Below, in pieces: positions 55,511 to 64,000 of a stretch of DNA of 64,000 nt; the first letter of the stretch is position 1; each line of letters opens with the position of its first letter. The stretch lies in assembly GCA_025362495.1 (NCBI GenBank), contig JANYGI010000084.1:62001-126000 (forward strand). Direction: 5' to 3'. The stretch is from Byssovorax sp. (GTDB taxonomy: Bacteria; Myxococcota_A; Polyangia; Polyangiales; Polyangiaceae). The translations under genes and the position numbers were made by a program. The notes under the pieces are model-generated. The model ran no database searches. It worked only from the letters and a program-made list of their open reading frames with translations, and was not told the DNA's origin.

Positions 55511-55931
55511 CTCGGAAAGTTCTCCGTCTCCACGTCAAGGTACAGGGAGCCAGGCGAAACGCCCGATCTACGACCGACTTCCTGGGTCCGCCCGGTAGAC
55601 GCTATCGTTGACCGAACGAACCGTCCAGCCCATGTCGCGCGGAAATCGCCACGGTTCCTGCGGCAAATAGGTGCCGCAACATCCGCGCGACCCCGATCTT
55701 CTCTCGCCGATCCAGGGGTGCAGATCGTCCCTGGGAGCAGGAACTTGACGACCATCCTGAAAATTGCGGCCGCCCATCCGGGCCTGGCCGACCGCGCGCC
55801 GCGTCGCCGTGGCCTGCCTGACGACGCCCTGCGACGAGGCCCCCGCGCCGCGCCCCGGTCGTGCCGAGCCCCGCTTGCCCGCGAGGGGCGCCGGGGTTAA
55901 GCAGCGCGCCCGCCGCGAGCCGTCACCGACG
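55511..55931. other. 420-bp intergenic region between divergent kinase and Tudor-like lipoprotein genes
   Basis: No credible coding frame on either strand. TACCTT, a possible -10 for the kinase, lies about 38 nt before its ATG on the minus strand. No strong element is seen for the rightward gene. Confidence 0.5.
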
Positions 55932-56390
55932 ATGAACCCGAGATCCGCACCGCTCCTGCTCGTCCTGCTGGTGTCCCTCGCCGGCTGCTCGCGCAAATTC
56001 GCGGTCGGCGATCACGTGCTCGTCGAGTGGGAGGGCAAAGATTACCCGGCGATGATCAAGGAAGCGCCCAGCTCTTCCAAGTTCCGGGTCCACTACGACG
56101 GCTACGACGACGTGTGGGACGAGACGGTCCTGAAGGACAAGATCAAGGGCCTCGTCGAGGGCAATGTCGTCCAGCCCGAGCCGCCCGCGAAGGTCCGCGC
56201 CAAGGCCATCCAGGCCGCGCAGACCAACGTGTACAAGATCGGCGACCGCGTCCGCGTCGAGTGGCACGGCCAGATCTACCCCGCGATCATCGCCGGCATC
56301 GTCGGCCAGGAGCGCTACCGCATCCGCTACGACGGGTACGGCACCGAGTGGGACGAGACCGTCGGCCTCTCGCGGATCCAGCCCAAGTGA
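55932..56390 (+). CDS. lipoprotein with two tandem Tudor-knot/chromo-barrel-like domains
   Basis: A 152-residue lipoprotein (SLAGC, Cys19). Two similar halves of about 45 residues follow: each has GDHVLVEWEGKDYPAMI or GDRVRVEWHGQIYPAII, then RVHYDGYDDVWDETV or RIRYDGYGTEWDETV. This is the hallmark pattern of Tudor-knot/chromo-barrel (MBT-like) domains, known mainly from eukaryotic chromatin and RNA-binding proteins. A surface-exposed or periplasmic position excludes chromatin, so another ligand (basic peptide, glycan or nucleic acid) is likely. A linker of about 30 residues separates the copies. Confidence 0.8.
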   Translation: MNPRSAPLLLVLLVSLAGCSRKFAVGDHVLVEWEGKDYPAMIKEAPSSSKFRVHYDGYDDVWDETVLKDKIKGLVEGNVVQPEPPAKVRAKAIQAAQTNVYKIGDRVRVEWHGQIYPAIIAGIVGQERYRIRYDGYGTEWDETVGLSRIQPK

Positions 56391-56513
56391 GCCCACGTAA
56401 ACCCAGGTTTTCAGCGTCGGGACCTTTTGTCCTGGCGCGAAACGGCGCGCGCATCTATTAAGCGGCCGAATTTCGATGGAGCCGCCTTGCCTTGAAGGTT
56501 CGGTTCCACCCAC

Positions 56514-56517
56514 GGAG
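56514..56517 (+). promoter_or_regulatory. ribosome-binding site for EF-G GTG start
   Basis: GGAG is followed by 5 nt and GTG 56523, supporting the GTG start. TATTAA (56456-56461) upstream could be a -10 element, without a good -35. Confidence 0.5.
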
Positions 56518-56522
56518 CTGTC

Positions 56523-58610
56523 GTGACCACCGAACTGTCCCATCTGCGAAACATCGGAATCAGCGCCCACATCGACTCGGGGAAGACGACCCTGACGGAG
56601 CGCATCCTCTTTTACACGAAGCGGATCCACGCGATCCACGACGTGAAGGGCAAGGACGGTGTCGGCGCCAAGATGGACTCGATGGACCTCGAGCGTGAGC
56701 GCGGGATCACCATCCAGTCGGCGGCCACGTACTGCACGTGGAAAGACACCAACATCAACATCATCGACACCCCCGGGCACGTCGACTTCACCATCGAGGT
56801 GGAGCGCGCGCTCCGTGTGCTCGACGGCGCGATCCTCGTGCTGTGCGCCGTCTCCGGCGTGCAGTCGCAGTCGCTCACCGTCGACCGCCAGATGCGCCGC
56901 TACGGCGTCCCGCGCATCGCCTTCGTGAACAAGCTCGACCGCGCCGGCGCCAACCCGCTGAAGGTCAAGGATCAGCTCCGCGAGAAGCTCGCGCTGAACC
57001 CCGTGCTCCTCCAGCTGCCGATCGGCCTCGAGGACAAGTTCGAGGGCGTCGTCGACCTCGTGAAGATGCGGTCCTTCCGCTTCGAAGGCCCCAACGGCGA
57101 GAAGATCGTCGAGGGCGACATCCCCGCCGACATGGTCGCCGACGCGAACAAGTACCGCGACGAGATGCTCGACCAGCTCAGCATGTTCTCGGACGAGCTG
57201 GCCGAGGCGGTGCTCGAAGAGAAGGTGACCGAAGAGGTCGTCGTCGCGGCGATCCGCCACGCGACGATCGCCCTCAAGATCGCCCCCGTGATGATGGGCT
57301 CGGCCTACAAGAACAAGGCCGTGCAGCTCCTCCTCGACGGCGTCACGGCCTACCTGCCCAACCCGATGGACGTCACGAACAAGGGCGTCGATCTCGACAA
57401 GAACGAGGAGGAGGTCACCTTCGCCAGCGATCCGAGCCTGCCGCTCGTGATGCTCGCGTTCAAGCTCGAGGACGGCAAATACGGCCAGCTCTCGTACCTG
57501 CGCATCTACCAGGGCACGCTGAGCAAGGGCGGCGAGGTCACCAATACTCGCACCGGCAAGCGCCACAAGGTCGGCCGCCTCGTGCGCATGCACTCCGACG
57601 ACATGGTCGAGATCGACTCGGCCGAGTGCGGCGACATCGTCGCGATCTTCGGCGTCGACTGCAACTCGGGCGACACCTTCACCGACGGCCGGCTCAACGT
57701 GGCCATGTCGTCGATGTTCGTCCCCGACTCGGTCATCAGCCTCACGGTCTCGCCGAAGGACAACAAGTCCCAGACGAACATGTCGAAGGCCCTCCGTCGC
57801 TTCACGAAGGAAGATCCGACCTTCCGCGTCAGCGCCGATCCCGAGAGCGGCGAGACGATCATCGCCGGCATGGGCGAGCTCCACCTCGAGGTCTACATCG
57901 AGCGCATGAAGCGCGAGTACGCCGCCGAGGTCATCACCAGCCCGCCGCGCGTCGCCTACCGCGAGACGATCACCAAGCGCGTGGACTACAACTACACGCA
58001 CAAGAAGCAGACCGGCGGCTCGGGCCAGTACGGTAAGGTCATGGGCTTCATGGAGCCCTGGACGGACGAGCCCTTCCGCTTCGACGACCAGATCTCCGGC
58101 GGCAAGATCCCGAAGGAGTTCATCTCGGCCGTCGAGAAGGGCTTCCGCTCGATGCTCCCGAAGGGCGCGCTCATCGGCGCTCCCGTCACCGGTGTGTCGG
58201 TGACGCTCGAAGACGGCGCCGCGCACGCGGTCGACTCCTCGGATATCGCCTTCCAGGAGGCCGCCCGCGGCGCCTGGCGCGAGGTCTACCCGAAGGCTGG
58301 CCCGCAGATCCTCGAGCCGATCATGAAGGTCGGCTGCGAGGGGCCGAGCGAGTACCAGGGCGGAATCGTCGGCCTGCTCATGCAGCGCCGCGGCATCATC
58401 ATCGGTAGCTCGGAAGGAGACGCGTTCTGCCGCGTCGAGGCCGAGGTGCCGCTCGCCGAGATGTTCGGCTTCTCCACGGTTCTTCGCTCGGCCTCGCAAG
58501 GGAAAGCGGAGTTCTCCATGGAGTTCTCGCGCTACGCTCTCCTCCCGGGGGCGATCGCGGAAGAGCTCATGAAGAAGTACCGCGAAGAGCTCGCCAAGAA
58601 GGCGAAGTAG
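56523..58610 (+). CDS. fusA: elongation factor G of spdEFG1/mitochondrial EF-G1 type
   Basis: A 695-residue translational GTPase that drives ribosome translocation. G1 AHIDSGKT (15-22), G3 DTPGHVD (82-88), G4 NKLD (136-139) and switch [11 protein letters not shown] are intact. The N-terminal residues [37 protein letters not shown] and [16 protein letters not shown] match human GFM1 far better than E. coli EF-G, which has AHIDAGKTT; this is the spdEFG1 group. Domains II-V are complete to GSS-type end EELAKKAK. It is not in a str operon (no rpsL/rpsG beside it). The next gene follows after 20 bp. Confidence 0.96.
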   Translation: MTTELSHLRNIGISAHIDSGKTTLTERILFYTKRIHAIHDVKGKDGVGAKMDSMDLERERGITIQSAATYCTWKDTNINIIDTPGHVDFTIEVERALRVLDGAILVLCAVSGVQSQSLTVDRQMRRYGVPRIAFVNKLDRAGANPLKVKDQLREKLALNPVLLQLPIGLEDKFEGVVDLVKMRSFRFEGPNGEKIVEGDIPADMVADANKYRDEMLDQLSMFSDELAEAVLEEKVTEEVVVAAIRHATIALKIAPVMMGSAYKNKAVQLLLDGVTAYLPNPMDVTNKGVDLDKNEEEVTFASDPSLPLVMLAFKLEDGKYGQLSYLRIYQGTLSKGGEVTNTRTGKRHKVGRLVRMHSDDMVEIDSAECGDIVAIFGVDCNSGDTFTDGRLNVAMSSMFVPDSVISLTVSPKDNKSQTNMSKALRRFTKEDPTFRVSADPESGETIIAGMGELHLEVYIERMKREYAAEVITSPPRVAYRETITKRVDYNYTHKKQTGGSGQYGKVMGFMEPWTDEPFRFDDQISGGKIPKEFISAVEKGFRSMLPKGALIGAPVTGVSVTLEDGAAHAVDSSDIAFQEAARGAWREVYPKAGPQILEPIMKVGCEGPSEYQGGIVGLLMQRRGIIIGSSEGDAFCRVEAEVPLAEMFGFSTVLRSASQGKAEFSMEFSRYALLPGAIAEELMKKYREELAKKAK

Positions 58611-58630
58611 TCACGAACAGGGGGGGCGCG

Positions 58631-59950
58631 ATGTATCGCAAAGACGTCAACGAACGAAGTCCCATGCGGGTCTTCGAGAAGTCGATGCACGGGGGGCTCG
58701 GCCGGGGGAACGTCGGCGTCATCGCCGCGCGGGCCGGAGTGGGGAAGACAGCGCTGCTGGTGCAGATAGCGCTCGACGACCTGCTCCGGGACCGCAAGGT
58801 CCTCCACATCTCGCACGAGCACGCGGTCGATCACGTTCGCTCCTACTACGACGAGATCTTCCGCGATCTCGCGGCCTCGTCGAAGCTCGAGAACCCCGCC
58901 GAGGTGAAGCTCGACGTCGAGCGCAACCGGCTACTTTATTCGCACGTCGCGCCGGCCGCGAGCGGCGCGCCGTCCCCGCGCGGCGGCCGCTCGTCGATCG
59001 CCAGCATCCTCCACGCGGTGGAGTTCTCGCGCGACGTCGCTCACTTCGAGCCCGACGTCATCATCCTCGACGGGCTCGACTTCGACCACGCCGGTGAAGG
59101 CGCGATAGAAGCCCTGGCGAAGCTGGCCGACGATCGCTCGGTCGAGCTCTGGATCTCGGTCAACGTCGACGCCGCGCCGCGCGCGTCGGGCGAGCTACCT
59201 GCACCGATCGAAAGATTCGCGACTCAGCTCGACGTCGTGGTCTTCCTCGCGCCCGAGCGCGACGTGGTGCGCCTCCGCCTGCTGAAAGACCACCAGAGCG
59301 CCGATCTCGCCGACCTGCATTTGCGGCTCGATCCGCACTCGATGCGGATCATCGACGAGGACGTGCCCGCGCCGTCCGAGCGCGCGAAGAACCCGCGCCG
59401 GCATCGCCTCCTCTCGGGTGGCGGCAAGGGCGCAGAGGCCGAGTTCGGCGCCTGCGCCGAGCGCTGGGGCATGACCGAGGTCAACTACAGCTTCGCCGGG
59501 CACACCACGCTGGAGCGCAGCCGCGGCGTCGTCGAGCTCGGCGACGACGATCTCAAGAAGGGCGACTTCAGCCTCGTTTACGTGTCGAAGCGCCTCGGCC
59601 GCGTCCTCAGCGAGATCCCGCTGGTGCGCAGCATCATCCAGACGATCTGGCACCAGATCAACGGCGCCAATCAGGTGTTCGTGGTCGGCGTGATCCAGGC
59701 CGACGACACCGTTCGCGGCGGCACCGGCTGGGGCGCCGAGCTGGCGCGCCTGTGGAACAAACCGCTCTTCGTCTACGATCAGCCGAAGAAGGCCTGGTTC
59801 CGCTGGAGCGGCTCGGCGTGGGAGCTGGCGTCGATGCCGACCATCACCAGCGATACCTTCGCCGGGATTGGCACGCAGACTCTGACCGACGACGGGCGTG
59901 AGGCCATTCGCGAGCTGTTTTTGCGCAGCTTCGGCGATCCGTCGGGCTGA
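58631..59950 (+). CDS. KaiC/RecA-like ATPase fused to a C-terminal SLOG-like domain
   Basis: A 439-residue two-part protein. Residues 20-245: RecA/KaiC/DnaB-type ATPase with Walker A ARAGVGKT (33-40), a following helix ALLVQIALDDLL, HISHEH, Walker B VIILDGLD (143-150) and strand LWISVNVD. Residues 255-395: Rossmann-like SLOG domain with SGGGKGAEAEFG (262-273) binding a nucleotide, SFAGH, HQINGANQVFVVG and GGTGWGAELARLWNKP (363-378). Stand-alone relatives of the second half are small bacterial SLOG proteins of unknown role. It starts 20 bp after EF-G behind AGGGGGGG. No other annotation is offered; a nucleotide-signal sensor coupled to an ATPase is the inference. Confidence 0.8.
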   Translation: MYRKDVNERSPMRVFEKSMHGGLGRGNVGVIAARAGVGKTALLVQIALDDLLRDRKVLHISHEHAVDHVRSYYDEIFRDLAASSKLENPAEVKLDVERNRLLYSHVAPAASGAPSPRGGRSSIASILHAVEFSRDVAHFEPDVIILDGLDFDHAGEGAIEALAKLADDRSVELWISVNVDAAPRASGELPAPIERFATQLDVVVFLAPERDVVRLRLLKDHQSADLADLHLRLDPHSMRIIDEDVPAPSERAKNPRRHRLLSGGGKGAEAEFGACAERWGMTEVNYSFAGHTTLERSRGVVELGDDDLKKGDFSLVYVSKRLGRVLSEIPLVRSIIQTIWHQINGANQVFVVGVIQADDTVRGGTGWGAELARLWNKPLFVYDQPKKAWFRWSGSAWELASMPTITSDTFAGIGTQTLTDDGREAIRELFLRSFGDPSG

Positions 59951-59960
59951 CCAGGCAGCG

Positions 59961-61196
59961 TCAGGTCGACTCCGGCTCTCCCCGTAACGAGAGGAACGTC
60001 GCCGCCACGCTCTCTCCGCCGGAGAGCCGGGCGGCGGCCCACAGCTCGTCTTCGGTCATCGCGCCTGCCAGCTCGTGCATCTCGGTGATGCCGTCAGCGT
60101 TCTTGTGCTCCACGAACGCGGTCATGAACCAGCGGGCCGCCTGCACCCGATCGACGGGGCCTCCGATGCCGTCGCGGAGCCAGCGGCCGATGTGGAGCAT
60201 CGTGACCGCGGTGCCGTGCCCGGCGGCGCGGGCGAACCACGGGCGCGCCTCGTCATCGCGATCGAGCATGGCGAGCTGGTTGGCGAGCGGCAAGCAGGCG
60301 CGGGAGAGGCCCTGTTCGGCGGCCTTCTGCAGCCACGCTATCCCCTTCTCGGCGTCGACCGAGAGGCCTTTACCCTGGACCGAGGCGACACCCACGCTGT
60401 ACTGCGCGGCGGCGTCGCCCGCCTCCGCGGCGGCCAGATAGAGGGTCATCGCCCGCTCTCGATCCTTCGGGACGCCGTCGCCCGATTCGAGCAAGGATGC
60501 CAGGCTGCGCTGCGCTCCCGCGTCCCCCTTGCTCACGGCGGCCTCGAACCAGCGCGCGGCCCCGGCGCGATCGAGTCCGAGCGTCATCATCGCGGTACCG
60601 AGGGAATACTGGGCCTCGACATTGCCACTCTCGGCCGCCGCCGTCAGCGCCGGAATCAACGCCTTGGCTGCGTCCCGCGCCGGTGCCTCACCCGCTTTCG
60701 CCGCGTCCAGGAACCATCGCATCGCCGGCGCGGGTGAGCTCCCTTCGTGGACGCGACCGAGCAGCATCATCGATGGCAAGCTGCCGAGCTTCGCCGCGCG
60801 CTCCCAGTACGTCGCGGCGCGCTCGACGTCGATCTTCGCGCCTTCGCCGGTCGCGAGCATCGTCCCGACGCGGTGGAGGGCGTCGCGATCGCCGAGCTCC
60901 GCGGCGACCGTATACCAGTGCAGGGCCTTGGCGAGATCGCGCGGCGTCCCGTGGCCGAGGGCGCTCGCGGCGCCGAGGTTGTGGGCCGCCTCGGCGACGC
61001 CGGCCTCCGCGGCGCGCTGGTAGAGCGTCACGGCGCGCGGCGCGTCCTCGGGGCCGCCCTGGCCGCGCGAGAGCATCGTCGCGAGGTGGTGCGCGCCCTG
61101 CGCATCGCTGGCCGCGGCGGCCTCCTCGAAGAGCGCGCGGGCTCCGGCAAAGTCGCCGCGCTCGAAGGCGATTTTTCCGTGGTCGATCTGGCTCAT
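59961..61196 (-). CDS. Sel1-repeat protein
   Basis: A 411-residue cytoplasmic-type repeat protein with about nine Sel1-like (SLR) helical pairs, each around 36 residues, such as AVTLYQRAAEAGVAEAAHNLG, ALHWYTVAAELGDRDALHRVG and AATYWERAAKLGSLPSMMLLG (given in parts). No signal peptide is present. Sel1 proteins serve as adaptor scaffolds. GGAG lies 8 nt before ATG 61196. It converges with the SLOG protein gene (10 bp). Confidence 0.92.
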   Translation of the reverse strand: MSQIDHGKIAFERGDFAGARALFEEAAAASDAQGAHHLATMLSRGQGGPEDAPRAVTLYQRAAEAGVAEAAHNLGAASALGHGTPRDLAKALHWYTVAAELGDRDALHRVGTMLATGEGAKIDVERAATYWERAAKLGSLPSMMLLGRVHEGSSPAPAMRWFLDAAKAGEAPARDAAKALIPALTAAAESGNVEAQYSLGTAMMTLGLDRAGAARWFEAAVSKGDAGAQRSLASLLESGDGVPKDRERAMTLYLAAAEAGDAAAQYSVGVASVQGKGLSVDAEKGIAWLQKAAEQGLSRACLPLANQLAMLDRDDEARPWFARAAGHGTAVTMLHIGRWLRDGIGGPVDRVQAARWFMTAFVEHKNADGITEMHELAGAMTEDELWAAARLSGGESVAATFLSLRGEPEST

Positions 61197-61590
61197 GGTG
61201 TTCTCTCCGGAGGGGCGCGAGATCGGATCATTACCCCTCCGGGTGCAGGGCTCAAAGCCGGCAGCAACTTCGCGCGCGGCGGCGCGTTTCGAGCTGCGGG
61301 CTCGGCCGTGCCCGGCGAGGAAGCGGAGGTTCGATCGAGCTCCGCGGCGCGGCCCTTCGACGATCGACGGGGCGCCTCGGCGGCGCTCCCGAACGCGATG
61401 CGAACGCCGGTCACGGGATCGTGAGGCCCGGTATCACCTCACCTGCATGGCTCTGTCCCGTCGTGGGATCGGACGTCGCGGCTACTCTGGATCTGCTCGG
61501 GCGACATGAAGAGCGGCCGACCACGTCATCGACCCGGATCGCGGACTTCCCTCCTGCGCGCGATCCATTTGCACTACCCTGCCGGCCGCG
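61197..61590. other. intergenic region between divergent Sel1 and kinase genes
   Basis: Nearly 400 bases without a recognisable gene; short frames are Arg/Ala/Pro shadow-like. It contains the -10-like TACCCT for the kinase. Confidence 0.5.
61575..61580 (+). promoter_or_regulatory. putative -10 element TACCCT, leaderless start of kinase gene
   Basis: TACCCT is 10 nt before ATG 61591, at the far end of the accepted spacing. Confidence 0.35.
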
Positions 61591-63240
<1,650 letters not shown>

Positions 63241-63274
63241 CCTCTCTCGAGGTGCCTTTCCCGGCAGGGCGGCC

Positions 63275-63293
63275 CTCCGGCGAGCCGCCGGAG
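63275..63293. terminator. hairpin between convergent genes
   Basis: A perfect 8-bp inverted repeat (CTCCGGCG / CGCCGGAG) with a 3-nt loop lies between the kinase stop and the Cys-rich remnant. There is no T-run, so it is at best a bidirectional, Rho-assisted terminator or attenuating hairpin. Confidence 0.4.
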
Positions 63294-63321
63294 CCGGCCA
63301 GACCCCCGCGGAGCGCGAGGC

Positions 63322-63621
63322 TCACCCGCCGCCGGGGAAGAACGCGCCGCAGCAGCCCCGCCAGAAATCGCAGAGGAATGGGCCCGTTTCCTGGCAGGTT
63401 CCCACGATACCCTTGCTGGTCGAGCACTCGCAGAGGCCCGTATCGTCGCACTGGGCGGCCCACTCGTCGTCACCGCAGATGCCTTTGCCGACGCAGCCCG
63501 CCATGATGCCAGTCGCGCCGACGACGGCGTTCTTGCAGACCGAGGCCGTCGTACACGCCTCGTAGATGGGATCGAGGACGCGCGTCGACGCGATCCCCCG
63601 ATCGATTTCAGAAAGTTCGTC
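63322..63621 (-). pseudogene. Cys-rich protein fragment, 5' end unresolved
   Basis: About 100 codons ending at 63322 read a plausible, Cys-patterned C-terminus: VLDPIYEACTTASVC, GIMAGCVGKGICGDDE, CDDTGLCEC, GTCQETGPFLCDFWRGCCG, then Pro/Gly end. Twelve Cys residues in about 75 positions suggest a secreted disulfide-rich protein. No ATG, GTG or TTG precedes it in frame within the gap to the divergent MFS gene; the next ATG (63732) lies inside that gene. The 5' part may be frameshifted or decayed. Confidence 0.45.
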
Positions 63622-63651
63622 ACGCCCGCGCGCGAGCCGCGTTGACCTCGC

Positions 63652-64000
63652 ATGCCCATCGACCCGACCGCCCCTCCTTCGGCGCTCGCTCGGCTCGCGA
63701 GCGACTACGCTGCATTCTTCCGCACCGAGCATCGCGCTCGCAACTACCTCACCGGAGCGCTGATCGACGACGTCGGTATCGCGGTCTCGGCCTGGGCGGT
63801 GACGCTGATGCACACCAACCTCGCCGAGACGCAGCGCGCCCGCGCGACGCTGATGTTGCCAGCGCTCGTGTGCTTCCTCGTCGGGACGCTGATCTCCGGC
63901 CCGCTCGCGGACTGGATGGCGCGGTCCTCGGCGGCCAGACTGGCACTCTGGCGATGGAAGGTCGTGCTCGGAGGGCGACTTTTCGAGACCGGGCTCCTCG
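63652..64000 (+). CDS. MFS transporter, partial (runs off the window)
   Basis: ATG 63652 opens a frame with no stop to the window end (116 complete codons). It starts with a hydrophilic helix, then TM1 (YLTGALIDDVGIAVSAWAVTL), a loop TLAETQRAR, TM2 (TLMLPALVCFLVGTLI) and the MFS motif-A-like loop GPLADWMARSS. This is the N-terminus of a major facilitator superfamily transporter; the substrate cannot be predicted. It lies divergent to the Cys-rich fragment. Confidence 0.8.
   Translation, partial: MPIDPTAPPSALARLASDYAAFFRTEHRARNYLTGALIDDVGIAVSAWAVTLMHTNLAETQRARATLMLPALVCFLVGTLISGPLADWMARSSAARLALWRWKVVLGGRLFETGLL

Noticed and set aside
56420-56432. small hairpin GGAC-CTTTT-GTCC before EF-G
   Set aside because: A 4-bp stem is too weak for a terminator and the loop is the only T-rich part.
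55923-58499. 858-codon frame antisense to EF-G
   Set aside because: Contains no family motif; EF-G on the plus strand is unambiguous.

Overview
The window is very GC-rich with heavy third-position GC bias, so most long antisense frames are shadows. Gene content points to a myxobacterium of the Polyangia type (Deltaproteobacteria/Myxococcota): Ser/Thr kinases with myxobacterial tails, repeats of the myxobacterial disulfide type, many lipoproteins with Ser/Thr- or Ala/Pro-rich linkers, poly-HAMP chemoreceptor architecture, and an EF-G whose sequence is close to mitochondrial EF-G1 (the spdEFG1 kind found in spirochaetes, planctomycetes and deltaproteobacteria). No rRNA, tRNA, insertion sequence, prophage or CRISPR array was found. 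The lineage assignment is inference from gene content.

Layout. 1-6.7 kb: a possible regulator remnant, a TonB-dependent receptor carrying its own TonB-type C-terminal domain, a coupled lipoprotein, and a histidine kinase/sigma-54 response regulator pair. 6.7-16.1 kb: surface lipoproteins (SUMF1-like, WD40, redoxin, a carbohydrate-active candidate), an HDOD protein and a broken PilT-like ATPase without Walker A. 16.1-23.5 kb: a GFA enzyme, a chemoreceptor, a coupled flavin halogenase-like/phosphodiester-glycosidase-like pair, a metallo-beta-lactamase-fold lipoprotein and a phosphoesterase. 23.5-26.3 kb: nuoABCD of respiratory complex I. 26.4-28.5 kb: UppP and mannose-1-phosphate guanylyltransferase (envelope polysaccharide). 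28.5-41.7 kb: zinc-ribbon protein, a second TonB receptor, Uma2 protein with an in-frame amber before its coiled-coil tail, AlkB-like dioxygenase, multihaem lipoprotein, MCE lipid-transport protein, DUF2169 protein, an exported dikinase-like lipoprotein and a TPR lipoprotein. 41.7-51.2 kb: CAP protein, an Hsp70/J-like/membrane-protein operon, CDF metal exporter, thiolase, oligoribonuclease. 51.2-55.5 kb: a coupled operon of Ser/Thr kinase, TPR/PEGA-like membrane protein and Cys-rich secreted lipoprotein. 55.9-64 kb: tandem Tudor-like lipoprotein, EF-G, a KaiC/RecA-like ATPase fused to a SLOG-like domain, Sel1-repeat protein, a second Ser/Thr kinase with a 2TM tail, a Cys-rich remnant, and the start of an MFS transporter.

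Two genome-wide habits stand out. At least 12 genes that head transcription units have a TAnnnT hexamer 6-10 nt before the start codon, the arrangement expected for leaderless mRNAs. Convergent genes are packed extremely tightly (mostly 3-16 bp apart, once sharing a CTAG that holds both stop codons), leaving no room for intrinsic terminators. Coupled ATGA, GTGA and TGATG overlaps mark several operons. Start codons were re-chosen from these signals, from lipoprotein signal peptides and from ribosome-binding sites.
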